From Heterodera schachtii (lineage: Eukaryota > Nematoda > Chromadorea > Rhabditida > Heteroderidae): a stretch of 64,000 bases of DNA. The stretch is taken from assembly GCA_023374025.1 (NCBI GenBank), contig SIJG01000006.1, positions 171,596 through 235,595 of the forward strand. The letters run 5' to 3'. The notes under the pieces are model-generated. The model saw only the letters and a list, made by a program, of their open reading frames with translations, did no database searches and was not told the DNA's origin. Below are positions 31,134 through 42,169 of the stretch, piece by piece (within the stretch, counting starts at the first letter, position 1; each line of letters starts with the position of its first letter). The translations under genes and the position numbers were made by a program.

Positions 31134-33452
31134 ATGGCAAATCATGGGCCCAGCTATGGATTGAGCCGCGAATTGGAACGGAAGGTAACACAAAAGTTTA
31201 AATTGGTCTTAATGAGTCTTAATTGGTGATTCTATGTTTAATGGTATTTGAAAAAATCGGCATTTTCCTAATGGATTTTGGCACCTTGAATTTTTAGAAA
31301 CGTAAAATTAGAAAAACAAAGCCCATAAAACGACGTATTTGAGTTCTAATATAATGTTGGAAAGTCCAAAAATTTTAAATTTGATGAGCCTAAAAATTTA
31401 ATAAATTTGAAAATTTCAGCTAAATTTATCAAAATCTTTAAAATTGAAAATAATTTTTCGGCAAATTTATAATTAAAAAATTTTTGTGAAAACTAAAATC
31501 TTTAGAACCAAGCCCGTTTTTGTCTTGAAGAAGCTCTCGAAGTACTTCAATGGATTGAGGAAGTGACGGATATCCAAATGGATGAACCGCTAAGTCAAGT
31601 GAACTCATCCGCACAAGTTTCGGATCTGCTCAAGGATGGTATCAAGCTGTGCATGTGAGAAGTTTTTTGAATTTTAAAAATAAGATTTTTAGTGGAATTT
31701 TGCGTAAAAATTTTTCTTGAGACTTACTCTTAACTAACTTATTATTTTATCTGTTTGTTAATTTTTATGTTCGGAATTTCCGCCAAAATCAAGTTAAATA
31801 TATTTTGGAAAAAATTAAAATGAGTCATAAAATTTCAATAATGAAGGTTTTAAAATTTTTAAGATTTTTTATTAAGGCTAGAAATATAATTTTTAATTCT
31901 GAGTCAGAGATTCTTGAGGGTAAAATACCGATTTTGGAAAAAATTTCAATCTCGCGAGTTGCTTTGATAGCGAATCTTCAATAAAATAAAAATTAAACTA
32001 TTTCTTATATTAAAAAATTTTAGAAATTACTTATTATTCCATATACAGTTCATAATTGTCAGAATGAATGATTTGAAATTTTGTAGGAGTAAAGGTATAA
32101 TTTTAAAATTTTTCACTGTTTAAAAATTTCAATTAATTATGGCAACTACGAACTGAATAAGAAATCACTTTTTTGCAAATTTTCTGAAATTTATTACCTA
32201 AAAATCTCATCCCTTTATTGATAATTAATCGAACCCTGTATTAAACTGATTAATTCAGATTGATGAATCGTTTGATGGGCTCCACTGCTTGTACCACTGT
32301 CAAATTTCACAAGAACCCTCGAATGCCTTTCCACAAAGTCGCGTCAATTTTGTAAATCAAAAATTTCAAAAAAAAATTTTAGATGGAAAATATTTCAAAT
32401 TTTTTGGACGCTTGCAAGGCCTATGGCGTGGCAGAAATTTCATTGTTCCAAACAGTGGATTTGTATGAGAACAAACAGTGCTACAAAGTGATCGAATGTC
32501 TCCGATCATTGGCTGCTGTTGTGAGTGCTTTTTTAATGTGAAAATAATTAAAAAAAAATTTTAATAGACATTTTTAATTAGGCATTAAAGGCATGTGCCA
32601 ATAATTATTATAAATTAAAATACAAATAAATTCATAGCATTCTAAATAGATATTCAATTTCGAATTCTTAATTTTTTTTTTTGCCAACTTTTTTTCAATC
32701 TATAAATGCTAATTATAGAAAATTACAAAAATAAAAATTTATGCTTGGTGATTATTATTTTCAGTGTTCGGAAAAAAGTTTTTAAAACAATTTAACACCC
32801 AAGTTTTGCATTAAATTGACTATTATTAATTTCTTTTTCTTTTTCTTATATTATAAAGCACATCAATTGGGCTTTTTTTGCGCCATAAAAATTTTCGGGT
32901 CCAGACATTTGCGCCTATGTCAAAATTCGGATTTTAACTAAAAAAAATTTCAATCCCTGATAGCCTAAATAGCATTATAATTATGAAAACACACTTCTAG
33001 TTTATTTGAAGCATTTATTATTTTTCAAACATTTACTAACTATCAAATTATCAAACTCAATCACTTACTATCACTTATAAAATGCTGTTTAGGCTATCAG
33101 GGGTTGAAAAACTTAAGTTGGCACCCGATTTTGGATATGCCAGCAAATGTCTGGGGCGACAATATCGGATAATCGAAATGGCACTCACAATTTTTTAAAT
33201 TTTAATGCAAAAATTTGCAACAAAAAAATTAATTAGGCCCAAAGCAAGTTCAAGTCGGGCTCTTCATGCTGCACCATCTCCGACTTTCCACCATGGGTGG
33301 TGAAAATGGCACAGAATCAGCCGCGCAAATTTTCGCCGGAAATCATTCGCCAAGGCGAGGCGGTCATCCCGCTACAGTACGGCACCAACAAATGCGCATC
33401 ACAGAAGGGCATGACACCGTACGGGCTGACCAGGCAAATTCGAATGGACTGA
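31134..33452 (+). CDS. Calponin/transgelin-like actin-binding protein (5 exons)
   Basis: Exons 31134-31184, 31506-31654, 32259-32337, 32383-32520 and 33237-33452 join in phase to 210 residues, all with GT...AG introns (one only 45 bp). The N terminus is MANHGPSYGLSRELERK. A single calponin-homology domain follows (about 20-140: ALEVLQWIEEVTD, LLKDGIKLC, LMNRL, FHKNPRMPFHKMENISNFL, ACKAYGV, FQTVDLYE, VIECLRSLA). One C-terminal calponin repeat follows (IPLQYGTNKCASQKGMTPYG then LTRQIRMD and a stop). This is the standard layout of transgelin/calponin, a muscle and cytoskeletal actin-bundling regulator. It is the clearest conserved housekeeping gene in the window. The last intron carries a hairpin element. 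Confidence 0.92.
32890..33172. mobile_element. Foldback/MITE-like element in the last calponin intron
   Basis: Outer arms TCCAGACATTTGCGCC (about 32900) and CAGCAAATGTCTGGGGCG (about 33141) are inverted. Inside, CCCTGATAGCCTAAATAGCA (about 32956) pairs with TGCTGTTTAGGCTATCAGGG (about 33084). The ACATTTGCGCC motif also forms a short array at 2756-2800. Confidence 0.65.
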
Positions 33453-33459
33453 TTGAGAA

Positions 33460-33970
33460 AGAAGCGATCAGAAAGTGATCGAAGAGTGATCGATGAGAAT
33501 CGATTGATACAATGATAAAGATGGATAAATGGATGAAATTTGATAAATGCTAATGAATGAATGATATTTTGTCTATTAATGCTGGGTTGGGATCGTCCAA
33601 ATCCTCTTCCCAAGTACAGATATACCATTTGAAGTACATAATATAAAATTTTATTAACACGTTATTATAAAAGGGTGAAGTTTATTCAGTTTAGACAGTT
33701 ATATTTTTCGCCATAATGGTTTTTCCCAATATTTTTTTTGCGGCGCGCTTTTGTAAATTATAAATTTTCTCCAAAAAAAACATTAATTAATATATAATTT
33801 AAATAAGGATTATGGATAATAAAAATATTTCATTGATTTAAACAAAAAACACATCATAATTTATGCGTAACGCGTAGGACTGATTAAAAAATCAACAATT
33901 TATGAAAATAAATAAAAAGCATCAATTTTCAAAACAAAATTTTTCTTATTTTCCCATCATTTTCCTATTA
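33460..33970. other. Calponin 3' flank, no further gene seen
   Basis: Contains imperfect GATCGATGAGAATCGATTGA-type repeats just after the stop, then A+T-rich spacer. Confidence 0.35.
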
Positions 33971-33977
33971 ATTTTCT

Positions 33978-34085
33978 GCTCCAAACTTGAATTTCCATCT
34001 CCAAATTGTCGAATTAGGAACATTCAACAATTTTGCAATTTCATTATCATTGTTTTTAGGGACTTCTTTTTTTATTATTGGAAAA
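33978..34085 (-). pseudogene. Extra HTH module fossil downstream of the minus-strand effector
   Basis: The reverse complement reads IIKKEVPKNNDNEIAKLLNV then PNSTIWRWKFKFGAEN and a stop. It is a module-3 type HTH distinct from the frameshifted one at 34140-34225. The ancestral gene may have had a fourth module, or this is a piece of another copy. Confidence 0.5.
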
Positions 34086-34139
34086 GGCTCACGAAATAAT
34101 ATTTTCAAATTGACAAGCACAAATAAAATCAATGTTTTT

Positions 34140-34833
34140 ATTTTGCTGTTCTCTGATGAGACATTTCTTCTTCGATATTATACTTTTTCTATCAATTTCA
34201 ACACTTTTCCAATTTCCGTGTCATTCATTTTGGATTTTCACTTTTTATTTCCCAATAAATTTTAATTTTTTCCATTTTTTCTTCTTTCGTTATTATTTTC
34301 TTGCTAATGCCAAATTGTTTCTTCCATTTTACAATTGTTGAAAGGCTTACTCCAATTTTGTTGCAACTTTCGGCATAATTTTGTTGCCATTCTTTTGCTG
34401 AATATTTTCTTTTTTGCTTAAATTCATTTTTCATTTCAATGAATTTTTGTACGATTTCAAATTTTTCTTCATCCGATTTTGATTTGTAACTTTTCTGTAT
34501 TTTCTGATTAAGCCCCAATTCTTTGATCCATTCATAAATTTTGTTTCGATTTGTCCCCAATTTTTTCGCTATTTTTTCTTTCAATTTATTCCATTCTTTT
34601 GTGGAATATTTTCTTCCTTTTTGATTTATTTTTTCTTTTATTTTAAAATATTTTTCAATAATTTCTTTTTTTTTCTTCTCATTTCGTTTTTCTTCTTCTT
34701 TTTCTTCCCATTTTTCTCCAAATATTTCATCAAATGTTTTTTGTTGTAATTTTTTCTTTTCTGTTCCGATATAATTAATATTAATTAGGACGATCAAAAA
34801 CATAATTAAAGTGAATGAAAAGCACAATTTCAT
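34140..34833 (-). pseudogene. HTH effector, module 3 lost by a one-base deletion
   Basis: The frame 34833-34225 encodes 202 residues: signal MKLCFSFTLIMFLIVLININ, linker QQKTFDEIFGEKWEEKEEE, module 1 (NRNKIYEWIKELG), module 2 (SLSTIVKWKKQFGIS), then SENPK and a stop. The stop arises because an A run in CCAAAAATG lost one base. Beyond it another frame reads NDTEIGKVLKL, the start of module 3. Two modules remain complete, so a working shortened protein is possible. The lesion in a homopolymer could also be an assembly error. Confidence 0.7.
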
Positions 34834-34849
34834 ATTAATTTTTTGATTA

Positions 34850-35860
34850 ATCTTAAAGATTTTGTGTTTAAATATGCATATATTATGTATTTGTGCTTAC
34901 CAAATGAGAATTTATTTATTTAAAATTAATCATATTTTATAAAAATTAATAATGAATGAATTGTAAAATGAAATGCAATATTTTGTTTAAGCTTATTTAA
35001 ATATTTTATTTCCCGGCAAATTCTTTATTTTGATTATTTTAATTGATTTTATAGTTTAAGAAATTAAAGAAATATTAGGAAAAATTTGTAAAGAAAATAT
35101 ATTATTTCTTATCCATAAAATTAATTATACAAATAAAAATATGTATGAAATATGTACAAGAACCGCATAAAATATGTAAATAAAAATTTTAAAATGGTTA
35201 TTTTTGCAAAAAAACTTTTCGTTAAGGTTGTATTAGGCACAAAATGACATAAATTACCTAAATGGCCTTAAATCACATTTTAGTATTTTCAAAATATTTT
35301 TGGTATCTCTTTTTTAATAAAAAAAAAAACCGGTTTTTAGGGGAACACTTTCAAACTTTTTTTTTATAAATTCTAAAAAATCTCATAAAAATTCAGGAAA
35401 AGTGCTAAAAAGTCCGAAATATATACCAAAATGTATAAAAAAACTCCCAAATATGTAAAAATATGTAAATAAAATTTCCACATATTTTGTTCGCAAACAC
35501 AAAAAAGAAAGTGTTTTTTTCCTACTATTGTAATTAGGCGCTATGAAGAATTCAGGAAAAATATTGTTTAAGTTATTTAAAAAAAATTCATTTCCAAACA
35601 AATGCATTACATTTGAAAAATATTGCATTGATTTTTGGTTTAAGAATAAAATTAAAATTTTTTGGAAATTTGTTCAAGAAATAGGTTTTTTTTTGTGGAT
35701 TTTAATAACAAAAAATGCGGGTTTTTCAAAAGATGAACTCAATTCGACAAAAATTAGAATAATTGTTAATATAAATTTGCATTTTTTGTTAAAATTTTTA
35801 AAATTATTCAGAAAAATTATTTTAAAAAAAAATATTTCAAAATTTCCATTAAAATTTCAT
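34850..35860. other. A+T-rich spacer, no gene seen
   Basis: Contains repeated AAATATGTAAATAAAA-type blocks (35150-35190, 35440-35480) that look like transposon filler. A long hydrophobic plus-strand frame through 35543-36094 is rejected as antisense to a decayed HTH copy. Confidence 0.35.
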
Positions 35861-35869
35861 CTATTGCCT

Positions 35870-36010
35870 AATTTTTTCTTCCAATATTCAATTGTTTTAT
35901 GGTTTACTCTAAATTTTTTTTTTTTTTACATATTTCGGTATAATTTTGGTGCCATCCTTTTTGTTTTTTTAAATTTATTTTCATTCATTTCAATGAATTT
36001 TGGCACCATT
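35870..36010 (-). pseudogene. Decayed HTH module on the minus strand
   Basis: The reverse complement reads KFIEMNE, then WHQNYTEICKK and, after a slip, FRVNHKTIEYWKKKLGN. This is a module-2 relic with broken frame. Confidence 0.5.
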
Positions 36011-36109
36011 TTTGTTCATCGCTTTTTTAAGGGCCATTTTTCGGGCATTTGCGGCCCTGCGGAACCCCAAAATTATTATTTTCTTTCAATTTAAAAAGTT
36101 TGAGGGTCC

Positions 36110-36990
36110 TGTGTAGACCGATTGAAAAATATGTTGAGAATTTCAGAGCTATAGAAAACTTAATTCAGCTGTGTAAATTGTAATGTTTGAATTTTATTTT
36201 TTTATGTTTTTAAATTAAATTTTAATTTTTATACAATTTTTGGCATTTTTTTTGATGGTTAAAAGCCATTTTGGCAGTTTTTAAGGCATATTTTTAGTGC
36301 ATATTTGTGCATTTTTCGGGTTTTTTAGTGCATATTTTATGCGCATATTTGGCATTTTTTAGTGCATACAACTTATAACCCTAGTAAATAAGGAAAAACA
36401 GCATATTGCAGGAAATTTTTGAAATAAAATTCATTTATTTCTTAGTGAGATTTTGATCATAAAAAAATATTTTTACCATATTTTTCGAATATTTCTTCGT
36501 AAAAATCATTTTATAATTTATATTTTATGAACACAAACAAATGATAAATAATGTTTATTTCATACCGAAATAGGAAAAATATCGTATAATTTTTTGGGAT
36601 TTTTTTTTTGCATTTGGTATTATTCAAATTTTTCATCTTTTTCTTTTTCCTTTATCCATCATCTTCCTTCGTTCTTCTTCTTCCAGCTCTCAGACAATGG
36701 CTAAAAATAATATTTTGATCAGATAGAATATAATTTTTTGGAAAATAAATCCAACAATGAATGAAACGGGCACAAAATGCCATAAAAAACCGGTGAATTT
36801 CACTTATGAATATTTTCAAATCTATTAAGATAGGTTTTATCCAAATAAAAATTTTAAGGTCAATTTTTTAAATGAATTGATTTAGAGCTATTTTTTGTAT
36901 TTTCAAATTGAATTTTCTAAAGTTCTCAAAAACAATTCAAAATATTTTAAAATTTCCGAATGCCAAACATTATATCCAAAAAAGCTTTCT
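36110..36990. other. Spacer with GCATATTT-type repeats, no gene seen
   Basis: Repeats of TTTTTAGTGCATATTT-type sequence occupy 36280-36370. The rest is A+T-rich without supported coding sequence. Confidence 0.35.
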
Positions 36991-36993
36991 TAA

Positions 36994-37338
36994 TTATTTT
37001 AAATTTTCGGCACCAGATTTTTTCCTACCGGCACGGACAATCATCACCGGGAGAACAGCGTTGACAATGGCAACGACCATTTTGGCACCGGTGCCAATGG
37101 CCGACATCATTGCGGGGGCACCACTGAACGGCTCGCTCTGGATATGAATGTCCAACTTGGTTTCCGGCGGAGGTTGTTCCAATTCTATGTCGCCACCGTT
37201 GCAGTGGTCTTTTTGACAGGGCGTTTTGCATTTAATGCCAGGGCAAATCCCATCAAAATCTTTTGAGCATGCAAGTCCGCCTTCTTCCTTATTCCGTGGT
37301 GCATCCGTTGACGCGGAATAGCTCGCCACCTTTCTCCG
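36994..37338 (-). CDS. Unidentified terminal exon, cysteine-containing with hydrophobic segment
   Basis: After an acceptor (AATTGTACAG on the minus strand) the frame runs from 37338 to the stop at 36994: RRKVASYSASTDAPRNKEEG, then GLACSKDFDGICPGIKCKTP, CQKDHCNGGDIELEQPP, SGAPAMMSAIGTGAKMVVAI and VNAVLPVMIVRAG before a basic tail. Five cysteines precede a membrane-like segment of about 30 residues. It is GC-rich, so likely a real exon. No ATG lies in frame at its start, so upstream exons are needed; I could not find them before the transposon at 37837. I do not recognise the family. Confidence 0.5.
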   Translation of the reverse strand, partial: RRKVASYSASTDAPRNKEEGGLACSKDFDGICPGIKCKTPCQKDHCNGGDIELEQPPPETKLDIHIQSEPFSGAPAMMSAIGTGAKMVVAIVNAVLPVMIVRAGRKKSGAENLK

Positions 37339-37344
37339 CTGTAC

Positions 37345-37828
37345 AATTAATGATTTTCCAATTTAAAAAAAATAACTGCAATATAATAAAGCCCTTTTGG
37401 CATGAAGAGCAAAAATTTGCGCGAAATTTTTTGCCATAAAAATGCCAATTTAGAAAAAAAAAATAAATTTTTTATGCACAGAGCCCCATGTATTAAAGGT
37501 ACAGCGCTCCATCCCCTACTGTAAATGGGGAAAGTGTCGTTTTGGCGCCCACGTTTGGCGCCATCGCGTGTTTTTTTTTATTATAACTTTTTTCTTTTTC
37601 GACCAGTTCCAACGATCTTGGTATCATTTGAAAGTCTTCAGAGGATTTATTGGTCTTACAAAAATCACAAAAATTTTCCAACATTAGAAAAGTTATTAAG
37701 AAAAAACATAAAAATTGTGAATTTTTACTATTTAATGTTATAAGTTTTTTGTAAATCTCTACTGACCAACAATAGCTTAGAACTAGCTTCTAACAATAAG
37801 CATGTAAAGCTTTCTAATGAGACCAAGA
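37345..37828. other. Spacer with hairpin-family relic, no gene seen
   Basis: CTTGGTATCATTTGAAAGTC near 37617 resembles the arms of the GATAGCC hairpins. A GC-rich patch at 37540-37570 (TTTGGCGCCCACGTTTGGCG) looks like a transposon end. Confidence 0.35.
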
Positions 37829-37836
37829 CTGTAGAT

Positions 37837-39067
37837 GGCGCCCGGATTATGCGTCAGTGGAAATGCGTCAGTGAAAATTTTATTGTCATAAAAACAAATC
37901 CCTTGCGTTTTCGAGGGCACTGACCGTGAATCCGGTATAAATTTCGACCAATTCCGAACCCCTGACTCGAATTTGAACAAAATGTCAAAAGCCCAAATTT
38001 TCAAATTTAGCAATTTTGGTTCAAAACGGTATAAACAGGGCTGCCAGATTAAAATTTTCAAAAGCCTCATTAGGCATGCAAAAAAACCTCATTTTGGGTC
38101 AAAAAGCCTCATTTTTACAAAATTTATTCAAAACACGTTTAAACTGTTCAAGTGTTATATTTTTGATTGTCTAAGATCAAACTTGAGCAATTTTTTGTTT
38201 GAAAATAAGCTTTTGTAAAATTCTGAGCATGAAAAATCCAAGTTGTTTTTTTGCGGCGCTTTTTTCAAAAACTTTTGGGGAATAGGGGGGCCGGCGGTGC
38301 CGACAGGCGCCGCCGGAATAAATTTTTGTAATTTTTAATGCGATTTGTTAACAGAATTATCCACAAAAATGGCCAAATTTTGCGATTTTGAGAAAGTTTT
38401 TAAGAAAATCAAGGATTTTAGGGTCCGGCGCTGCCAATAGGCGCCGCCGGGGAAAAATTTAGAATTTTGACCATATTTTTAGCAGATTTTCATTAAAAAA
38501 ATTCCTAATTTTGTGGATTTCATGAAAAATGGTATTTTTCTTGTTTTTATGAAAACTTTAGCAAAATTTTTTGGAAAATTTGGGTGAGATCTCCATTTTG
38601 ATGCTTTATTAAAAACCCAAATTATTAAATAATTGTCAAACATTGTGCCAATTTATCAAAATTTAAAAGATTTTGACGATTTTCCCCAAAAGCCGCAAAA
38701 ATCCTCAAAATTTCTCAAAAAACCACAAAAATCCTCAAATCCTCATTTTCCAAAAAAATCCTCATTGACCTATCAAAAAGCCACAAAATGAGGATAAATC
38801 CTCAGATCTGGCACCCCTGGGTATAAATGATCTCTTATAGAAGGATTGGTGGCTTTCAGTTTATTTCCGTGTATTTAAACCGACTTTTGTGAAAGACACT
38901 AATTTCGAATTTTTGATTTTTTGTTTCGAATTCGGGTCCGGGTTCGGAATGCAGAACAATGTTATTAAAGAATTTTACTTTTATATTACAATATTAATGC
39001 CGTAGAACTTTATTTTAAATATTTGTATCACTGACGGATTTTCCCACTGACGCAATTTCCGGTCACG
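37837..39067. mobile_element. TIR element with 8-bp target duplication
   Basis: CTGTAGAT flanks both sides (37829-37836 and 39068-39075). Imperfect termini GGCGCCCGGATTATGCGTC and its inverse GACGCAATTTCCGGTCACG are each followed by GCGTCAGTGG/CGTCAGTGA direct repeats. A second hAT-like element is inserted inside at 38036. No transposase frame was seen. Sequences resembling these ends recur at about 19040 and 52005. Confidence 0.75.
38036..38819. mobile_element. Nested hAT-like element
   Basis: Termini CAGGGCTGCCAGAT and ATCTGGCACCCCTG are flanked by an exact 8-bp duplication GGTATAAA (38028-38035 and 38820-38827). The terminus form CAGGG-TGCCA is typical of hAT elements. The interior has CCTCATTTT-type short repeats near both ends and GGCGGTGCCGACAGGCGCC (about 38294) plus GGCGCTGCCAATAGGCGCC (about 38427) in the middle. 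Confidence 0.8.
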
Positions 39068-39079
39068 CTGTAGATTATG

Positions 39080-39990
39080 CGTATATGAATGGGTCCCTCC
39101 TAGCCATTTTACCATCTTTGCACATCAGTGTCGTGCATCCTTTAACTTGCCAGTAGCATCGCGACGCATGTGTATAGTTCTCGTCTGAATTATATATATT
39201 GTAAAATATTTTTAATATATTTTAAGAAGCAAAATATTTTATAAAAATAATTAATTATTTCTAATGTAATTAATATCGCTTTTAATTGGCTTTTATTAAT
39301 TGCTAAATTACCTTTACTGAATTCAAACCCCCGGATGTTCTATTTTCATCCCCCCTCAAAAGGGGAGTACAAATTCAGTAAATACAGTGTCTATAAAATA
39401 ATAAAATGATTATTGTCAATATTTTTTACTCCATCCCCATTTTTTGTTCACTACATCCTTGACTTCATTTATTCGACCATAACCATCACGGAAACGGAGG
39501 GTTTGATTGCAGTTTAGATCTGAAAATATTTTTTTCACAGGGAACAGTATTTTTGATAGCATTGAAGGAAAAATAAGATTTTACCAGTTAATTAATTATT
39601 TTCATATTTTATTATTATAAACTTGTTTTACTGAAACTGATAGCTTTAAGAACAGGGGTCCGAAATAAATTTCAAAGTAAAAACTTAATTTCAAAATAAA
39701 CAATGGAAAAATTTCAAATGTATATGCTTTTTAAATTCATAGACAAAATGTAGGATTTCCATCTACATAAATTCTTGAAAATAAGTACAACTAACATTAA
39801 TTTTCCCTATTAGTTAGATTAGAAAAACAGGCTTTTAAAAAAAAGAACAGAAGCAAAAACTGGCTTTTCGCCAAAAAATACAATTGAGTTTTGCAGAAAA
39901 ACTCTAATGATTATGGAAACCCCTACGATATTGCAATGGAAATTCAATAGGGAAGTGCGGGAAGTGCTTTTACTGAGGACCGAGAGAGAC
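39080..39990. other. Intergenic, no gene seen
   Basis: Mixed composition without a supported open frame. No repeats were recognised except the minisatellite that follows. Confidence 0.35.
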
Positions 39991-39994
39991 CTCG

Positions 39995-40250
39995 GAGTGT
40001 TCGAGACCGATTAAGAACCCGAGAGTGTTCGAGACCGATTAAGAACCCGAGAGTGTTCGAGACCGATTAAGAACCCGAGAGTGTTCGAGACCGATTAAGA
40101 ACCCGAGAGTGTTCGAGACCGATTAAGAACCCGAGAGTGTTCGAGACCGATTAAGAACCCGAGTGTTCGAGACCGATTAAGAACCCGAGAGTGTTCGAGA
40201 CCGATTAAGAACCCGAGAGTGTTCGAGACCGATTAAGAACCCGAGAGTAA
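39995..40250 (+). repeat. 28-bp minisatellite, about 9 units
   Basis: Nine copies of GAGTGTTCGAGACCGATTAA-GAACCCGA lie head to tail, one copy with a 2-bp deletion (near 40160). Units are otherwise almost identical, which implies recent expansion. There are no unique spacers, so it is not a CRISPR-like array. Confidence 0.9.
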
Positions 40251-40479
40251 TCGAGACATAGATCACCAAAAACCTGAGGCATAAGCAAACTGTTGCACAA
40301 CCGTGCATAAAACGAGGATTTGCAGGAGGAGGATTGACGCACGAGCTAAGGCGGCCATTGATGGGATATGAATGGGTAGGAGGTAGATGCAATGAACAAT
40401 AGGATCTAAAAATTAATTTAATTGAAAAATGAATTTATTTATAATGGGACAATTCGGGATCTTAATTAATTTTTGAAGA

Positions 40480-40690
40480 AGAATTATTCATAGCCTTGTT
40501 CAAAATTAACAAAATTTTTAATTATTGATATCATTCAATAGCCCTAAATGTTCTTTTTTGTAAATTTGCATGCTAATAGAGATCTCTTAGGGCGATTGAA
40601 TGATTTCAAGAATTAAAAGTTTGGTTACTCTTAAGCAAGTTTATAAGAATTTTTTGATGGTTTTTTGATTAGGCCCCAATTTGATCATTT
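40480..40690. repeat. Hairpin repeat of the GATAGCCCTAA family
   Basis: ATTGATATCATTCAATAGCC (about 40525) pairs with GGGCGATTGAATGATTTCAA (about 40588), followed by TTTTTTGATGGTTTTTTGAT as in the elements at 60905 and 62115. Confidence 0.55.
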
Positions 40691-40883
40691 TTGATTAGCA
40701 TCATAACACTAATTGGACTTATGATAGTTCTTTTTTCTGGTCCAAAAAAATAGTTGGGGGACTGATTTTTGTGGGGCTATCAACGGCTATTTATGCAGCG
40801 CATTTTGGGCGGAGTTTTCTGTTAAAAGCCGATCCGTCGTTGGTGGTCGTAACGTCCGTCAGTTTCCCCACCATCGTTCGTCC

Positions 40884-41055
40884 CTAATCACCCCACAAAT
40901 CTGTCGATCGCTTCCACAGAAATTGGCTTTGGAATTCCAATGCCAAAAGTGGTGAATCATTTTTTTTTTTGTCCATTTCCATCGAATTGCCCCCCAATAT
41001 TTGTTGTACACTTTCGCTTTCAGCCGATATCGCCCACATATTAGCATCGGATTTT
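40884..41055 (-). CDS. Unidentified terminal exon
   Basis: After an acceptor-like AAAACAG (minus strand) the frame reads KSDANMWAISAESESVQQIL, then GGNSMEMDKKKNDSPLLALE, FQSQFLWKRSTDLWGD and a stop at 40884. An ATG at 41039 would give 51 residues. Amino-acid usage and higher G+C suggest a genuine exon of a conserved gene. No upstream exon was identified. Confidence 0.4.
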
Positions 41056-41099
41056 CTGTTTTCCCAATGCTAATGATTCAGCATTTCCCCATTTCCGCA

Positions 41100-41590
41100 T
41101 AAATTGTCCATTGAAAACAAAAAATTCGCTTTCACATCGATGGCAAAAAATGAATAAATTATAAGTAATTAACAGAAAAATATAATTCGTTCATCATTGT
41201 AAATTGTACAATTTTTCAGGACTGAAATGGACAAATTGTGTTGGGATTGAATTGTCCAGCGTCCAAAAATGAGTGAATATTAAAAAAAAAAGTATCAGAA
41301 AGATTCTCCTACGGTAAAATTGCGAAATTCCAGGCAATTTTTCTTATTTAGACTAATTTAAAAAAATATTAGCGCAGAGCTTCTATCTCAATTTTCAAAA
41401 TCAGAACATCAAGGCAAAGAAATAAGATTTTAGTGTCAAAAATAAGAACATTTGACAAAATGGGGAATTTTTGAAAAATTTATAGTAAAATATTTCATCC
41501 ATTTTCCATTAATTATCCAATATATCGTCTCCAAATTGTTTCTTCCATTTTGAAATGCAATTTCTATCAATTTTCATCTTTTTAACAATT
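41100..41590. other. Spacer with decayed module-3 sequence
   Basis: On the minus strand 41510-41595 reads as a decayed third HTH module (NCISKWKKQFG) belonging to the gene at 41597-42163. The rest shows nothing. Confidence 0.4.
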
Positions 41591-41596
41591 TTCTGA

Positions 41597-42163
41597 TCAC
41601 TCTGTTTTGGATTTTTCCATTTTTTCTTTCTCAGTTATTCTTTTACTGCTTATGCCAAATTGTTTCTTCCATTTTTTAATTACGGATAGGCTAATTCGAA
41701 TTTTCTTGCAAATTTCGGCATAATTTTGTTGCCATTCATTTTTTGAATATTTTCTTTTTTCTTTATATTCATTTGCCATTGAAATGAATTTTTGAACAAT
41801 TTCAATTTTTTGTTCATCAGTTTTTGATTTATAGCTTTTGTGTTTTTGTTTTTGGAGACCAAATTCTTTAATCCATTTATAAATTTTGTTTCGATTTGTC
41901 CCCAATGTTTTCGCTATTTTTCTTTCAATTTTATTCCAATCTTTTCTTGAAAATTTTCTTCCTTTTTCCTTTATTTTCTCTTTTATTTTATAATATTTTC
42001 TGATTATTTCTATTCGTTTCTGTTCTTCCAAATTTTCTTGTTCTTTTTCTTCCCATTTTTCTCCAAATATTTCATCAAATGTTTTTTGCAGTAATTTTTT
42101 CTTTTCTGATCCAATTTTTGCAAATAAAAAGATAATTAAAAAGAATAGCGGGAATAATTTCAT
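41597..42163 (-). pseudogene. HTH effector with deletion in module 3
   Basis: The 188-residue frame has signal MKLFPLFFLIIFLFAKIG, linker LLQKTFDEIFGEKWEEKEQE, module 1 (NRNKIYKWIKEFG) and module 2 (SLSVIKKWKKQFGIS). It then reads KRITEKEKMEKSKTE and stops. The segment encoding the start of module 3 (KIYWxIKxENPKMSD) is deleted, and what remains (QKIVKKMKI, NCISKWKKQFG) is out of frame. As in the genes at 11487 and 34225, modules 1-2 are complete and only the third is damaged. Confidence 0.7.
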
Positions 42164-42169
42164 TTTTTC

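Noticed and set aside
35543..36094. 183-residue hydrophobic open frame on the plus strand
   Set aside because: Its 3' half is antisense to a decayed HTH module (35870-36010), and the F/L/I/K-rich composition is what A+T-rich DNA gives by chance.
39995..40250. CRISPR-like array
   Set aside because: The repeats are directly adjacent with no unique spacers, and the genome is eukaryotic.
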